Shown here: positions 32,153 through 40,469 of the stretch, in pieces | Layout: the number at the start of each line of letters is the position of its first letter | Position numbering within the stretch: position 1 is the stretch's first letter | Position numbers and translations under genes: made by a program | Notes under the pieces: model-generated | Seen by the model: only the letters and a program-made list of their open reading frames with translations | What the model was told of the DNA's origin: nothing | Databases searched by the model: none | Origin: GCA-016700035 sp964646575 | Lineage (GTDB): Bacteria; Patescibacteriota; Saccharimonadia; CAILAD01; GCA-016700035 | Length of the DNA stretch: 64,000 nt | Assembly: GCA_964646575.1 (NCBI GenBank) | Contig: CAZYFT010000001.1 | Location: 29,529-93,528 of the forward strand | Direction: 5' to 3'

Positions 32153-33150
32153 ATGACACTCAAACAGAACTGCGTCAGGTTCAATCTGACTTTACTGCTC
32201 GTTTAGCTGAGGTGAAGACCCAGCCAGATTTGCTTACTTTAAAATCGGACTTTCTCGGTAAAAAGGGGAGGCTGCAGGCCATTTTGAAGTCTCTGAGCGC
32301 GCTTTCAGTAGATGAGCGGCGGGATATTGGCGCTCGGGCCAATGCATTAAAGAAGGAAATAGAGGGGCAGCTAGCGCGGCAAGAGTTTGTTATTGCAGAG
32401 AGCGCTGACGCGTCACTCTCTTCAGTTGATCTATCTTTACCTATACGTAGCGAGCAGCGGGTGGGGCATGGACACCCTACACAGCTTGTTTTAGACGATA
32501 TTTATGAAGTGTTCTTGCGCTTGGGCTTCGCGGTTGTTGATGGGCCTGAGGTAGAGACTGATTGGTATAACTTTGAGGTCCTTAATATGCCGGCAGATCA
32601 CCCAGCCCGGGATATGCAGGATACGTTTTATTTGGAGGCTGAAGAAGGCGCGGTGCCTTTGGTGCCGAGAACACACACCTCGGCTTCGCAAATTCGCTAT
32701 CTGGAGACTCATAAGCCACCGTTTAAGATTATCGTGCCCGGGAAAGTCTATCGCAATGAAGATGAGGATAGAACTCACTCCTGGACATTTTATCAGGTGG
32801 AGGGCTTGGTGGTTGGCGAGGGTGTGAGCATGGCGGATCTAAAGGGCACATTGTTACACTGCGTACAATCTTTGCTTGGTTCAGATGTGAAGATTCGCTT
32901 TAGGCCAAGCTTTTTCCCATATACCGAGCCGTCTGTTGAGGTTGACGTGTGGTATCAAAATGAGTGGCTTGAGGTTGGCGGTGCTGGTATGGTGCACCCA
33001 CATGTTTTGGCGCGTGGTGGAGTGGATCCGGAGCACTTTTATGGGTTTGCTTTTGGGTTTGGTCCAGATCGGTTGGCGCTTATTCGCTATGGCTTAACGG
33101 ATTTGCGCAAGCTATGGCGCCCCAATCTTCTGATGAGTGAGGATTTATGA
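32149..33150 (+). CDS. pheS: Phenylalanyl-tRNA synthetase alpha subunit
   Basis: 333 residues, normal length. Catalytic half of the (alpha-beta)2 PheRS. Coiled-coil tRNA-binding arm at residues 1-90 (FLGKKGRLQAILKSL), then class II core: motif 1 GHPTQLVLDDIYEVF, motif 2 FKIIVPGKVYRNEDEDRTH with the ATP-contacting Arg, FRPSFFPYTEPSVEV, and motif 3 GFGPDRLALIRYG. Overlaps both the upstream membrane gene and pheT by four bases, so the three are translationally coupled. Confidence 0.97.
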   Translation: MNDTQTELRQVQSDFTARLAEVKTQPDLLTLKSDFLGKKGRLQAILKSLSALSVDERRDIGARANALKKEIEGQLARQEFVIAESADASLSSVDLSLPIRSEQRVGHGHPTQLVLDDIYEVFLRLGFAVVDGPEVETDWYNFEVLNMPADHPARDMQDTFYLEAEEGAVPLVPRTHTSASQIRYLETHKPPFKIIVPGKVYRNEDEDRTHSWTFYQVEGLVVGEGVSMADLKGTLLHCVQSLLGSDVKIRFRPSFFPYTEPSVEVDVWYQNEWLEVGGAGMVHPHVLARGGVDPEHFYGFAFGFGPDRLALIRYGLTDLRKLWRPNLLMSEDL

Positions 33151-35972
33151 AAATAGCAATTGCTACACTTAATCGATACTTGAAAAAGCCACGATCAACC
33201 GACGAAATCGTGGAGCTTATGGCGCGCACAGAAATTGAGGTAGAGGAAATTATTCGCTCGGATAGTTTGGATGCAAAGATTATTTTAGTGAAGACTGTTG
33301 AAGTTGAACCGCATCCCAATGCCGATCGACTTCGCCTTGTGACGGTAACAAATGGCACAGATAAGATTAGGGTTGTGTGCGGAGCGCCAAATGTTACGGT
33401 TGGTCAGCGCGTTGGTTTGGTGCAGCCGGGTGCAAAATTGCCAGACGGAACAAAGATTGGTGTATCGAAGATCCGCGGCGAGGTTTCGCATGGCATGCTC
33501 GCAAGTGCTCAGGAGCTTGGCTTGAGCGATGATCATTCTGGCATCTTTGTTTTTGAAGAAGACTCACATAGGCTCGGTACATCATTGTGCGACATTGTGT
33601 TTTTCGGGGATGTGCTAGACATAAAGACACCTGCAAATAGATGGGATTACCTAAGTGGGGTAGGGCTAGCGCGCGAATTGGCCGCCCATGATGAAGGGCA
33701 GGGGGTAGTGGAGCCCGCAGTTGGCGAGTATTCATATAAAAACACCGACTACGTAAATGTCAAGGCGAGGGAAGAGAATAGACGGTTTGTTTCGGCGAAA
33801 CTCAGAGTTAAGAATGATGTAAAAAGTCCTGCATGGCTTGTGGATAACTTGGCGGCGAATGGAATCGCCACTCATAATCCAGTTGTTGATATTACAAACT
33901 TTGTGATGCTTGAACTTGGTCAGCCGAGTCACGCCTATGATGCTACAGCATTGACTGGCCCACTCGAGGTTCGCTATGCCGAGAAAGGTGAAAAAATTAC
34001 CACACTCGATGATGAGACGCGTGAATTAACCGAGCAGGATCTTGTTGTATGCGATGCAACTGGTCCGGTTGGCTTGGCTGGCGTAATGGGCGGAGCTTCT
34101 AGCCAAATTGGGATAGAAACTACCGAAATTGTACTTGAGGCTGCACACTGGGATAAGTCGTGCATCCGCAAGACTGCTGTGCGACACGGTTTGCGCACGG
34201 AAGCTTCGTCTCGGTTTGAGCGCCCTATCCCACTCCCCTTGCCACAAAAAGCTTTTTCAAGACTCTTAGATTTGCTCACAGAAATTTGTGAAGCTGAAAT
34301 TATTGAAGGACCGTATGATCAGCTGCATGGCTGGCCGTGGCAACAATTTTTGGGCGTTCGAGTTCGTCAAGCCGAACGGTTTTTGGGGATTACTCTGGAT
34401 GAGAAGCAGGTTGTTAAGGACCTAAAGAAGCTAGGATTTTCGGTTGAGCACTTCTCTATCACTAAAGAGCTGAGAAGCCATGTCGGAAAACCATATCGTT
34501 GGGGTGCGAATTTTCGTCAAGATGGCGAGGAGGCCTTTGATTGCTCATATCTGGTGGATCGCATCTATTCTAAGCTTGGTATTTTTGTTGGTCATACGGC
34601 CTTGGGGCAAATTCATACAGGTCGACCAGTTGAAGCAAACGAGCTCAAGCCTGGAGATGTGTTGTTTTATGAGGGGAAAATTGAGAAATCTGTAACTGAT
34701 CATTATTATTTAATGAATCCTGATGGCACTAAGACCAGATACGATCTGGAGAAGCCAGAAAAAGTTGGACATAACGGCATTTATCTAGGCGGTGGCCAAG
34801 TGGTTCAGGCAGCGCAGTATAAATACCAGCAGGGCGAATGGGTGCGTCGCGATGAGGGCGGTGTGATCATCTCCCCCGTTGAGGAATTTATCGAGAACCC
34901 CGGCTATCTGGGTGCGCGGCGTTATGTTGAAAGTTTCAATCATATTCTGGCGGTAGAAGTCCCCTGGTGGCGCAGTGACATTCGCTTAGAGGCGGATATG
35001 TTTGAGGAGATTGCCAAGTTGGTTGGATACGACAAGATGTCCGAGACATTGCCTGATATCGCGCCGATGCCGGATTCTAGCCAGTCGCCACTAGTTGCAA
35101 TGCGTGAATTGCGCCGGCGGTTGAGACATATTGGAGGCACCGATGTCGCAACATACAGCTTCATATCAGAGACCGACGCCAAAGCCTCTAAGTTAGCCAT
35201 CGATAGTTTGCCTACGGTAGCTAATCCACGCTCCCCTGAACAGAAATATTTGCGGTCTGATCTACTGGCAAGTCATCTGACGATGTGGCAAAAGAATAGC
35301 GTATCTAAGACTGGTCAGGTGGCCTTTGAGCTTTCTAGGGTTTTTGATGGCTCGGGCAGAGACGGCAAGCTACCTAAAGAAAAATGGGTGTTGGCAATAA
35401 GTACTCATGGATCGGACTCTTTGAGTCAATTGCAGGCGTACGTACACCATTTCCTGGCTGGCCTACATGTACAGGCAAAGTTTCAAGTTGATGAGCGTGC
35501 TGATGACAGGTTGGTGCCTCAGCGATCGGCACAGCTGATGGTCGGTGGTGCTAAGCTTGGTGTAATTGGTCAAGTAAGTACTCCTATCTGGAAGCAGTTC
35601 GGCCTCACTCAACCTGCTAGTTATTCACTTCTTGATATTAAGGTGCTTTTGGAGGTCATCGCTACACCACGAGTAAAAACACTCCCAGATTATCAGTTGG
35701 TACAGCGAGATATGAGCCTAGAAATGAGCGAGGTAACGAGCTGGCAGTCAATTACAGAAGTTGCACTTGAGCAGGCTGGACTCGTAAGCTGGGAATATCT
35801 ATCCAGTTACCGCGATGCTGAACTTGAGCAGGCTGGACGAAAGGTAATCACGATAAAGGTAAGATTTGATCTTGGCCCGCGCCCAGAGGCAAGTGAGATT
35901 ACGCGTATAGAAACAGACTTGGTGGCTGCATTGCAGTCTGTCTGTCCGTCGGCCGAGTTAGTGGTTCGGTAA
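33147..35972 (+). CDS. pheT: Phenylalanyl-tRNA synthetase beta subunit with an embedded NlpC/P60 peptidase-like domain
   Basis: 941 residues against about 780-800 for the family. Order: tRNA-binding OB domain (about 40-150), B3/B4 editing domain (about 210-370), B5 domain from about 395, class-II-like core, and C-terminal anticodon-binding domain (from about 850). The B5 domain is interrupted after LGFSVE (residue 434) and resumes at ILAVEVPWWRSDI (about 600). The roughly 160-residue insert reads GKPYRWGAN, then FDCSYLVDRIYSKLGI with Cys466, LKPGDVLFYEG, and GHNGIYLGGGQVVQAAQ with His542 and Gln554. That is the Cys-His-polar triad of NlpC/P60 peptidoglycan endopeptidases. The reading frame is continuous and the insert has no intein splice residues. 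What the domain does inside a cytosolic synthetase is unknown. Confidence 0.93.
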   Translation: MKIAIATLNRYLKKPRSTDEIVELMARTEIEVEEIIRSDSLDAKIILVKTVEVEPHPNADRLRLVTVTNGTDKIRVVCGAPNVTVGQRVGLVQPGAKLPDGTKIGVSKIRGEVSHGMLASAQELGLSDDHSGIFVFEEDSHRLGTSLCDIVFFGDVLDIKTPANRWDYLSGVGLARELAAHDEGQGVVEPAVGEYSYKNTDYVNVKAREENRRFVSAKLRVKNDVKSPAWLVDNLAANGIATHNPVVDITNFVMLELGQPSHAYDATALTGPLEVRYAEKGEKITTLDDETRELTEQDLVVCDATGPVGLAGVMGGASSQIGIETTEIVLEAAHWDKSCIRKTAVRHGLRTEASSRFERPIPLPLPQKAFSRLLDLLTEICEAEIIEGPYDQLHGWPWQQFLGVRVRQAERFLGITLDEKQVVKDLKKLGFSVEHFSITKELRSHVGKPYRWGANFRQDGEEAFDCSYLVDRIYSKLGIFVGHTALGQIHTGRPVEANELKPGDVLFYEGKIEKSVTDHYYLMNPDGTKTRYDLEKPEKVGHNGIYLGGGQVVQAAQYKYQQGEWVRRDEGGVIISPVEEFIENPGYLGARRYVESFNHILAVEVPWWRSDIRLEADMFEEIAKLVGYDKMSETLPDIAPMPDSSQSPLVAMRELRRRLRHIGGTDVATYSFISETDAKASKLAIDSLPTVANPRSPEQKYLRSDLLASHLTMWQKNSVSKTGQVAFELSRVFDGSGRDGKLPKEKWVLAISTHGSDSLSQLQAYVHHFLAGLHVQAKFQVDERADDRLVPQRSAQLMVGGAKLGVIGQVSTPIWKQFGLTQPASYSLLDIKVLLEVIATPRVKTLPDYQLVQRDMSLEMSEVTSWQSITEVALEQAGLVSWEYLSSYRDAELEQAGRKVITIKVRFDLGPRPEASEITRIETDLVAALQSVCPSAELVVR

Positions 35973-36022
35973 TATTCCCTAAAATCTTCGAGAAAAAAAG
36001 TGACTTTTGGTGCTGCGAGGTA

Positions 36023-36031
36023 TGCTATGAT
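36023..36031 (+). promoter_or_regulatory. Extended -10 promoter of the L,D-transpeptidase gene
   Basis: TGCTATGAT with no good -35. The predicted start near 36038 is followed at once by AAGCACAAGAGG (36043-36054), which recurs after the 48376-48405 promoter. Confidence 0.5.
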
Positions 36032-36100
36032 GAGTGCAAGATAAGCACAAGAGGTTTTGTATCATCATGGAGTTGATGCTGAGCTCTAACCAAGAGTTGT

Positions 36101-37531
36101 ATGCCTGAGGGAACAAAAAAACAAGTAGTACGCACTAAGCATTGGTTTTTGGTGCTTTTGCCATTATTTTTGCTCTTGCTGGCCAACGCGATGGCGGCGG
36201 CCTATGTAGAAGGCGTGATTTACCCTGGAGTCAAAGTAGCTGGCCAGGATGTTTCGGGTCTCACGCGCCAGCAGGCAGTTTCGCTGTTGCAGTCAAAGCC
36301 GCTGGGTAAACAAGTAAAGCTCACAGTTGCTGGCCAAGAATTTGTGGCGAGCAATGAAACAATTGGCGCGAGTTATGACGTACCAGCCACGGTCGAGCTC
36401 GCCTACCAAAGCGGTCGCCAACATAAGCTACCGCTTGTTGGGGTTATCGATTCTATGCGTCAATCCGGTGACCTTGGTTACGCCTTTGAGCTTGATTATC
36501 GTAAGTTGAGCGCATTTACGAATCAGGTAGTTGAAAAGGTTGGGCAGCCAGCTAAGAATGCTGCACTAATTGTGCAAAACGGACAGGTGGTGGTGCAGCC
36601 GGATAGTGATGGGCTAGGTCTAGATAAGACCGAAGTTACACAGCTAGTTTCAAGTGCCCTTGCTGAAGCTCAAGATGGTGAGTTCTCGCTCGAGACAAAG
36701 CCAGTCGAAGCGCCTATTCAGGCGGCAGCCGTCGAGCCCGCAAAAATAGAAGCTGAGACATTGCTTACTCGCACTATTAAGCTCACCTACAGTGGTCGCG
36801 TGTTTCAGCCGAGTGCAGTAAACATTGGCTATTGGGTAACGGCGAACCCAGATGATGAGGTAAATCCAAGCAAGTTACAGGTAGGCTTATCTGAAGCTCA
36901 GATTAAGGGTTACGTGCAGTCGGTTGCCAACGAGATTGATAAGGCGCCAGTGAATAAAAAAGTTGTCGTAAAAAATGGCACCTCAACCGTGGAGCGTGAG
37001 GGTCAGGATGGTTTAGCCCTCAACCAAGATGTGGCGGCAGCAGAAATACTTCGAGCAATGCAAGAAGGTCGGGATGCTGAAATTGCATTGCAGACGAGCA
37101 GCGTGCCATTTAAGACTGAAACGATTAGAACAACGAGTCTAGATTCGCCAAAGTACATTGAAGTAAATCTTTCTCGGCAGTATATGTGGGCATATGAAAA
37201 TGGTCAGGTTGTACATTCGGCACCAATTACCAGCGGGGCGACTGGTGCGGGGCTCGGCACTGTTACTGGGCTATTCGCAATCTACTCGAAGCGTACGAAT
37301 ACGTATCTCAATGGCTCTCAGTATGGCTATGATTACAACGTGTTTGTAAATTACTGGATGCCCTTCCATAAGGGCTTTGGATTGCATGATGCGAGCTGGC
37401 GCAATGGTCGTTTTGGTGGTCAGGATTATTACTATAACGGCTCGCATGGTTGTGTAAATCTACCGGCGGGAACCGCGGCGTTTATCTACGGGTGGTCGGA
37501 TATAGGCACGCCAGTGTGGGTGCATAATTAG
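36101..37531 (+). CDS. L,D-transpeptidase (YkuD) with PG-binding-4/VanW-like N-terminal repeats
   Basis: 476 residues. A signal anchor at about 13-33 (FLVLLPLFLLLLANAMAAAY) places the rest outside. Two PG_binding_4-type modules follow: VIYPGVKVAGQDVSGLTRQQ at about 40, and a second around 215-330. The C-terminal YkuD domain starts at KYIEVNLSRQYMWAYENG and carries the catalytic SHGCVNLP motif with its Cys (about residue 458). Enzymes of this type form 3-3 cross-links or attach proteins to peptidoglycan and resist most beta-lactams. The architecture is the one common in Gram-positive-type envelopes. It begins the envelope-related half of the window. Confidence 0.92.
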   Translation: MPEGTKKQVVRTKHWFLVLLPLFLLLLANAMAAAYVEGVIYPGVKVAGQDVSGLTRQQAVSLLQSKPLGKQVKLTVAGQEFVASNETIGASYDVPATVELAYQSGRQHKLPLVGVIDSMRQSGDLGYAFELDYRKLSAFTNQVVEKVGQPAKNAALIVQNGQVVVQPDSDGLGLDKTEVTQLVSSALAEAQDGEFSLETKPVEAPIQAAAVEPAKIEAETLLTRTIKLTYSGRVFQPSAVNIGYWVTANPDDEVNPSKLQVGLSEAQIKGYVQSVANEIDKAPVNKKVVVKNGTSTVEREGQDGLALNQDVAAAEILRAMQEGRDAEIALQTSSVPFKTETIRTTSLDSPKYIEVNLSRQYMWAYENGQVVHSAPITSGATGAGLGTVTGLFAIYSKRTNTYLNGSQYGYDYNVFVNYWMPFHKGFGLHDASWRNGRFGGQDYYYNGSHGCVNLPAGTAAFIYGWSDIGTPVWVHN

Positions 37532-37572
37532 CGAGAAGCGTTTTGCTCGGTGCAGAGGTAGGTAAAAACCTC

Positions 37573-37578
37573 TATAAT
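37573..37578 (+). promoter_or_regulatory. -10 box before the 37589 gene, short leader predicted
   Basis: Perfect TATAAT ten bases before ATG 37589, giving a predicted leader of about four bases. It overlaps the 3' arm of a small hairpin (AGAGGT/ACCTCT). No convincing -35. Confidence 0.45.
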
Positions 37579-37588
37579 CATAAGTAGT

Positions 37589-37918
37589 ATGAATGAAACT
37601 CAAAAATCTCAGGTTCAAACAGGTCGGGTGCAGGTAATCAGCAACCCTTTTCCTGAATCTACGTCGCACAATATTGAGTCGCCACCAGTTGCGGAGCATG
37701 ATCAAGCTAAGGCACAGCCAGATGCGGCGAATGCGAATTCCTCCACTTCCCCATCGGCAGCCGCAGATAGCGACTTAATAGAGAAAACCTGGATAAGCGC
37801 TGTGGATAAAATTTCTCGTGATCATGGAGACGACCCGTTTACGTTGCAGCAAAAACAGGCTGAACTTACGCGTGATTATCTGAAAAAGCGGTTTGGTCGG
37901 GAGATAAAAGCATCGTGA
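37589..37918 (+). CDS. Hypothetical protein preceding the TraG/HerA-like ATPase
   Basis: 109 residues, soluble. The first 70 residues are low-complexity (Gln, Ser, Pro, Ala) and probably disordered. The C-terminal 40 residues form one conserved-looking amphipathic helix region (WISAVDKISRDHGDDPF, then QAELTRDYLKKRFGR). The stop overlaps the ATPase start by four bases. A disordered arm plus helix is what an adaptor or coupling factor for the ATPase would look like, but that is a guess. No family recognised. Confidence 0.6.
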   Translation: MNETQKSQVQTGRVQVISNPFPESTSHNIESPPVAEHDQAKAQPDAANANSSTSPSAAADSDLIEKTWISAVDKISRDHGDDPFTLQQKQAELTRDYLKKRFGREIKAS

Positions 37919-40407
37919 ATGCAGTGATGGTGCTGGCGACATTTTTGGTATTGGCATTTATTGCCGTTGCAGCAATTGGCGCGGCATTATTTGCACGACG
38001 TTCGCAGCACGCGAAAGATATTGAGCGCGGCTTAAAAATGGTCCCATTACTACTTAAGCTCCCCCCTGCCGAGGAGGATGAGAGTCAACGTGATGATCGT
38101 GAAAAAATTAAAGAGAATATTTCTAAAGCCGAGGGAATATTTACGTTACTATCGGGGCTCGCAACAAAGCGTAAGCTCTATTCGCAGCGACATATTGCGT
38201 TTGAAATTGTGGCCCGTGGCGAGCAGATATATTTTTATGTAGGTGTTCCCGCGGCCTTGACGAGCGCTGTGGAGAAGGCGTTAGTCTCGGCTTACCCCAC
38301 TATTCAGATCGAGCAAGCGTCTGAGCATAATATCTTCAGTCAACAGGGCAAACTAGCAGGAGTGGTTGGGGGTGAGCTAAATTTGACTCAAAAAAATATC
38401 TACCCAGTGCAAACCTATAAGACACTCGAGTTTGACCCTATGAGCGGCATGATTGCTTCGTTGTCGAAGCTGACACAAGATGAAGGTGCTGCAATTCAGA
38501 TAATGGTTCGTCCAGCTCCTGCTAAGTGGGCGAAGGGTGCCCGTGAGTATGCGAAGGGGCTACTCAATCCCCAGAGAGCCAAATCGAACGATCCGATGCA
38601 CATCGCAACACAAATAGCTAAGGCGCCATTTTCAACACCAGATTGGCAGGCTAAAGAGCAGATGCATGATCCGACTAAGCAGGCCGATACTATTGATCAA
38701 AAGCAGGCTCAAGCAATCGAAGAAAAGGCCAGTGAACCGGCCTTTGAGACATTAGTGCGGGTTTTGGCGAGTTCGAGCGATCAGGCCCGCAGCCAGCTTG
38801 TTGTTCAGGATATCGTCAACGGTTTTGCGCAGTTTAATCAGCCGGGTAGTAATGGTTTTGTATATGCGCCGGCCAACACACCGCGGGAGTTAGCGCATGA
38901 TTTTATATTTCGAATTTTCCCCAGGAATCGTAAGGGCGTTATATTAAACTCTACTGAGCTTGCCACGATCTTTCATTTGCCAGACGTCGCAGCCGAGATT
39001 GGAACTCCCCTGGAGCGCAAAGGCCGGCGCGAGGTTTCAGCTCCAGCCGAGTTACCAAGCCAGGGCGTCGTGATTGGCTCAAACTTCTTTCAGGGTAAGG
39101 AAAAAGTTGTGCGGCTTTCTGATGAGGATCGTAAGCGCCACATGTATATCATTGGGCAAACTGGTACTGGTAAGTCAGTGACGCTAGAAGATCTTATTGT
39201 GCAAGATATGGCGCTTGGCAAGGGGCTGTGTGTGATCGATCCGCACGGTGAGCTAGCTGATGCGGTGCTCGCTAAGGTACCGCGGAGCAGAATTGATGAT
39301 GTGATTTACTTTAATCCGGCAGACCTAGCTGTGCCTCTTGGTCTAAATATTATGGAGTTTGATCCTGAGCATCCAGAGCAGAAAGACTTCATCATTCAAG
39401 AAGTAATTAACATGCTCTATAAGCTGTACGACCCAGATAAGCAGGGAATTATTGGACCCCGCTTTGAGCATTGGTTCCGCATGGCGTCGCTGACAATTAT
39501 GTCCGACCCTCAGGGAGCGACATTCCTAGAGGTGCCAAAGCCGTTTGTAGATGATGAGTATCTGAAAGAGAAATTTAAGCATGTGAAAGATACGACTGTG
39601 CAGGATTTTTGGATAAATGAGATGGGTCAGACTTCGGATTACCACAAGAGTGAGATGCTTGGTTGGTTTGTGTCCAAGTGGGGTGCGTTCCAGTCTAACG
39701 AAGTGATGCGCAATATTATCGGGCAACATAAGAGCGCTTTTAATTTTACTGAAATCATGGACTCAAATAAGATTTTGATTGTGAATCTCTCAAAGGGACA
39801 AACAGGTACAGAAAATTCGCGTCTTTTGGGCATGATTTTTGTGATCAAGCTCCTAGCGGCTGCACTTGCTCGATCTGGTCGCGAGAAAAGTCAGATGCCG
39901 CAGTTTACGCTCTATGTAGACGAGTTCCAAAACTTCTCGACGGACAGTTTTGCGACTATCCTCTCCGAAGCCCGTAAATACAACCTGTGTCTCGTGGTTG
40001 CCAACCAGTTTATAGGACAGCTGTCTGAAGAAATCAAAGGCGCGGTGTTTGGTAATGTTGGAACACTGTTTACGTTTCGCTGCGGGCCTGAAGATGCCGA
40101 GTTTTTGGAGAAGCAATTTGAGCCAAGCTTTGATCGCAATGATTTGGTCAATATCCCGAACTTACAAGGTGCCATTAAGCTGATGGCCAATGGCCTGCCA
40201 ACAGTGCCGTTTACGATCCATCCGGTGTTTCCGCCGGTAGGCAAGGCAAATGTAGAAGTTGCGATGCAACTTAAGGAACTGACGCGCAAGCGGTTTGGTC
40301 GTCCAAAAGCCGAAGTTGAAGAAGAAGTCCGCCAGCAATTGCGTACGCGCGATGGTGAAACGAGCACCGCTGCCGAAAAGAAGCCAGCTCCAGCCCCTGT
40401 TGGTTAG
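37915..40407 (+). CDS. Membrane-anchored VirD4/TraG/HerA-like ATPase (type IV secretion/DNA-pump type)
   Basis: 830 residues. N-terminal membrane helix (about 2-26, VLATFLVLAFIAVAAIGAAL), a cytosolic domain of about 350 residues with no obvious motif, then a RecA-like motor: Walker A IIGQTGTGKSVTLEDL (about 415), CVIDPHGELADAV, and late Walker B FTLYVDEFQNFS followed by the TraM/TraG-like LSEARKYNLCLVVANQF segment. A Pro/Ala-rich tail ends the protein. Relatives couple DNA or proteins to type IV secretion channels. No other VirB-like gene is adjacent, so the partner is unclear; DNA uptake, conjugation and protein export are all possible. Confidence 0.82.
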   Translation: MNAVMVLATFLVLAFIAVAAIGAALFARRSQHAKDIERGLKMVPLLLKLPPAEEDESQRDDREKIKENISKAEGIFTLLSGLATKRKLYSQRHIAFEIVARGEQIYFYVGVPAALTSAVEKALVSAYPTIQIEQASEHNIFSQQGKLAGVVGGELNLTQKNIYPVQTYKTLEFDPMSGMIASLSKLTQDEGAAIQIMVRPAPAKWAKGAREYAKGLLNPQRAKSNDPMHIATQIAKAPFSTPDWQAKEQMHDPTKQADTIDQKQAQAIEEKASEPAFETLVRVLASSSDQARSQLVVQDIVNGFAQFNQPGSNGFVYAPANTPRELAHDFIFRIFPRNRKGVILNSTELATIFHLPDVAAEIGTPLERKGRREVSAPAELPSQGVVIGSNFFQGKEKVVRLSDEDRKRHMYIIGQTGTGKSVTLEDLIVQDMALGKGLCVIDPHGELADAVLAKVPRSRIDDVIYFNPADLAVPLGLNIMEFDPEHPEQKDFIIQEVINMLYKLYDPDKQGIIGPRFEHWFRMASLTIMSDPQGATFLEVPKPFVDDEYLKEKFKHVKDTTVQDFWINEMGQTSDYHKSEMLGWFVSKWGAFQSNEVMRNIIGQHKSAFNFTEIMDSNKILIVNLSKGQTGTENSRLLGMIFVIKLLAAALARSGREKSQMPQFTLYVDEFQNFSTDSFATILSEARKYNLCLVVANQFIGQLSEEIKGAVFGNVGTLFTFRCGPEDAEFLEKQFEPSFDRNDLVNIPNLQGAIKLMANGLPTVPFTIHPVFPPVGKANVEVAMQLKELTRKRFGRPKAEVEEEVRQQLRTRDGETSTAAEKKPAPAPVG

Positions 40408-40436
40408 TTGTCAGAACTTGGTTGACGGGCTACAAT
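40408..40436 (+). promoter_or_regulatory. Promoter of the 40470 surface protein and probably of the F1-like cluster
   Basis: TTGTCA (40408-40413), spacer of 17, TACAAT (40431-40436). Genes downstream to 42600 overlap or are packed, so one transcript could reach the F1-like operon. Confidence 0.65.
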
Positions 40437-40469
40437 CTTAAGTAACATAACAGGTAAGGGTGAAAAATA

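Noticed and set aside
34449..34940. Intein or mobile insertion inside pheT
   Set aside because: No N-terminal Cys/Ser with splicing blocks and no C-terminal His-Asn; the insert has NlpC/P60 motifs instead, and no terminal repeats.
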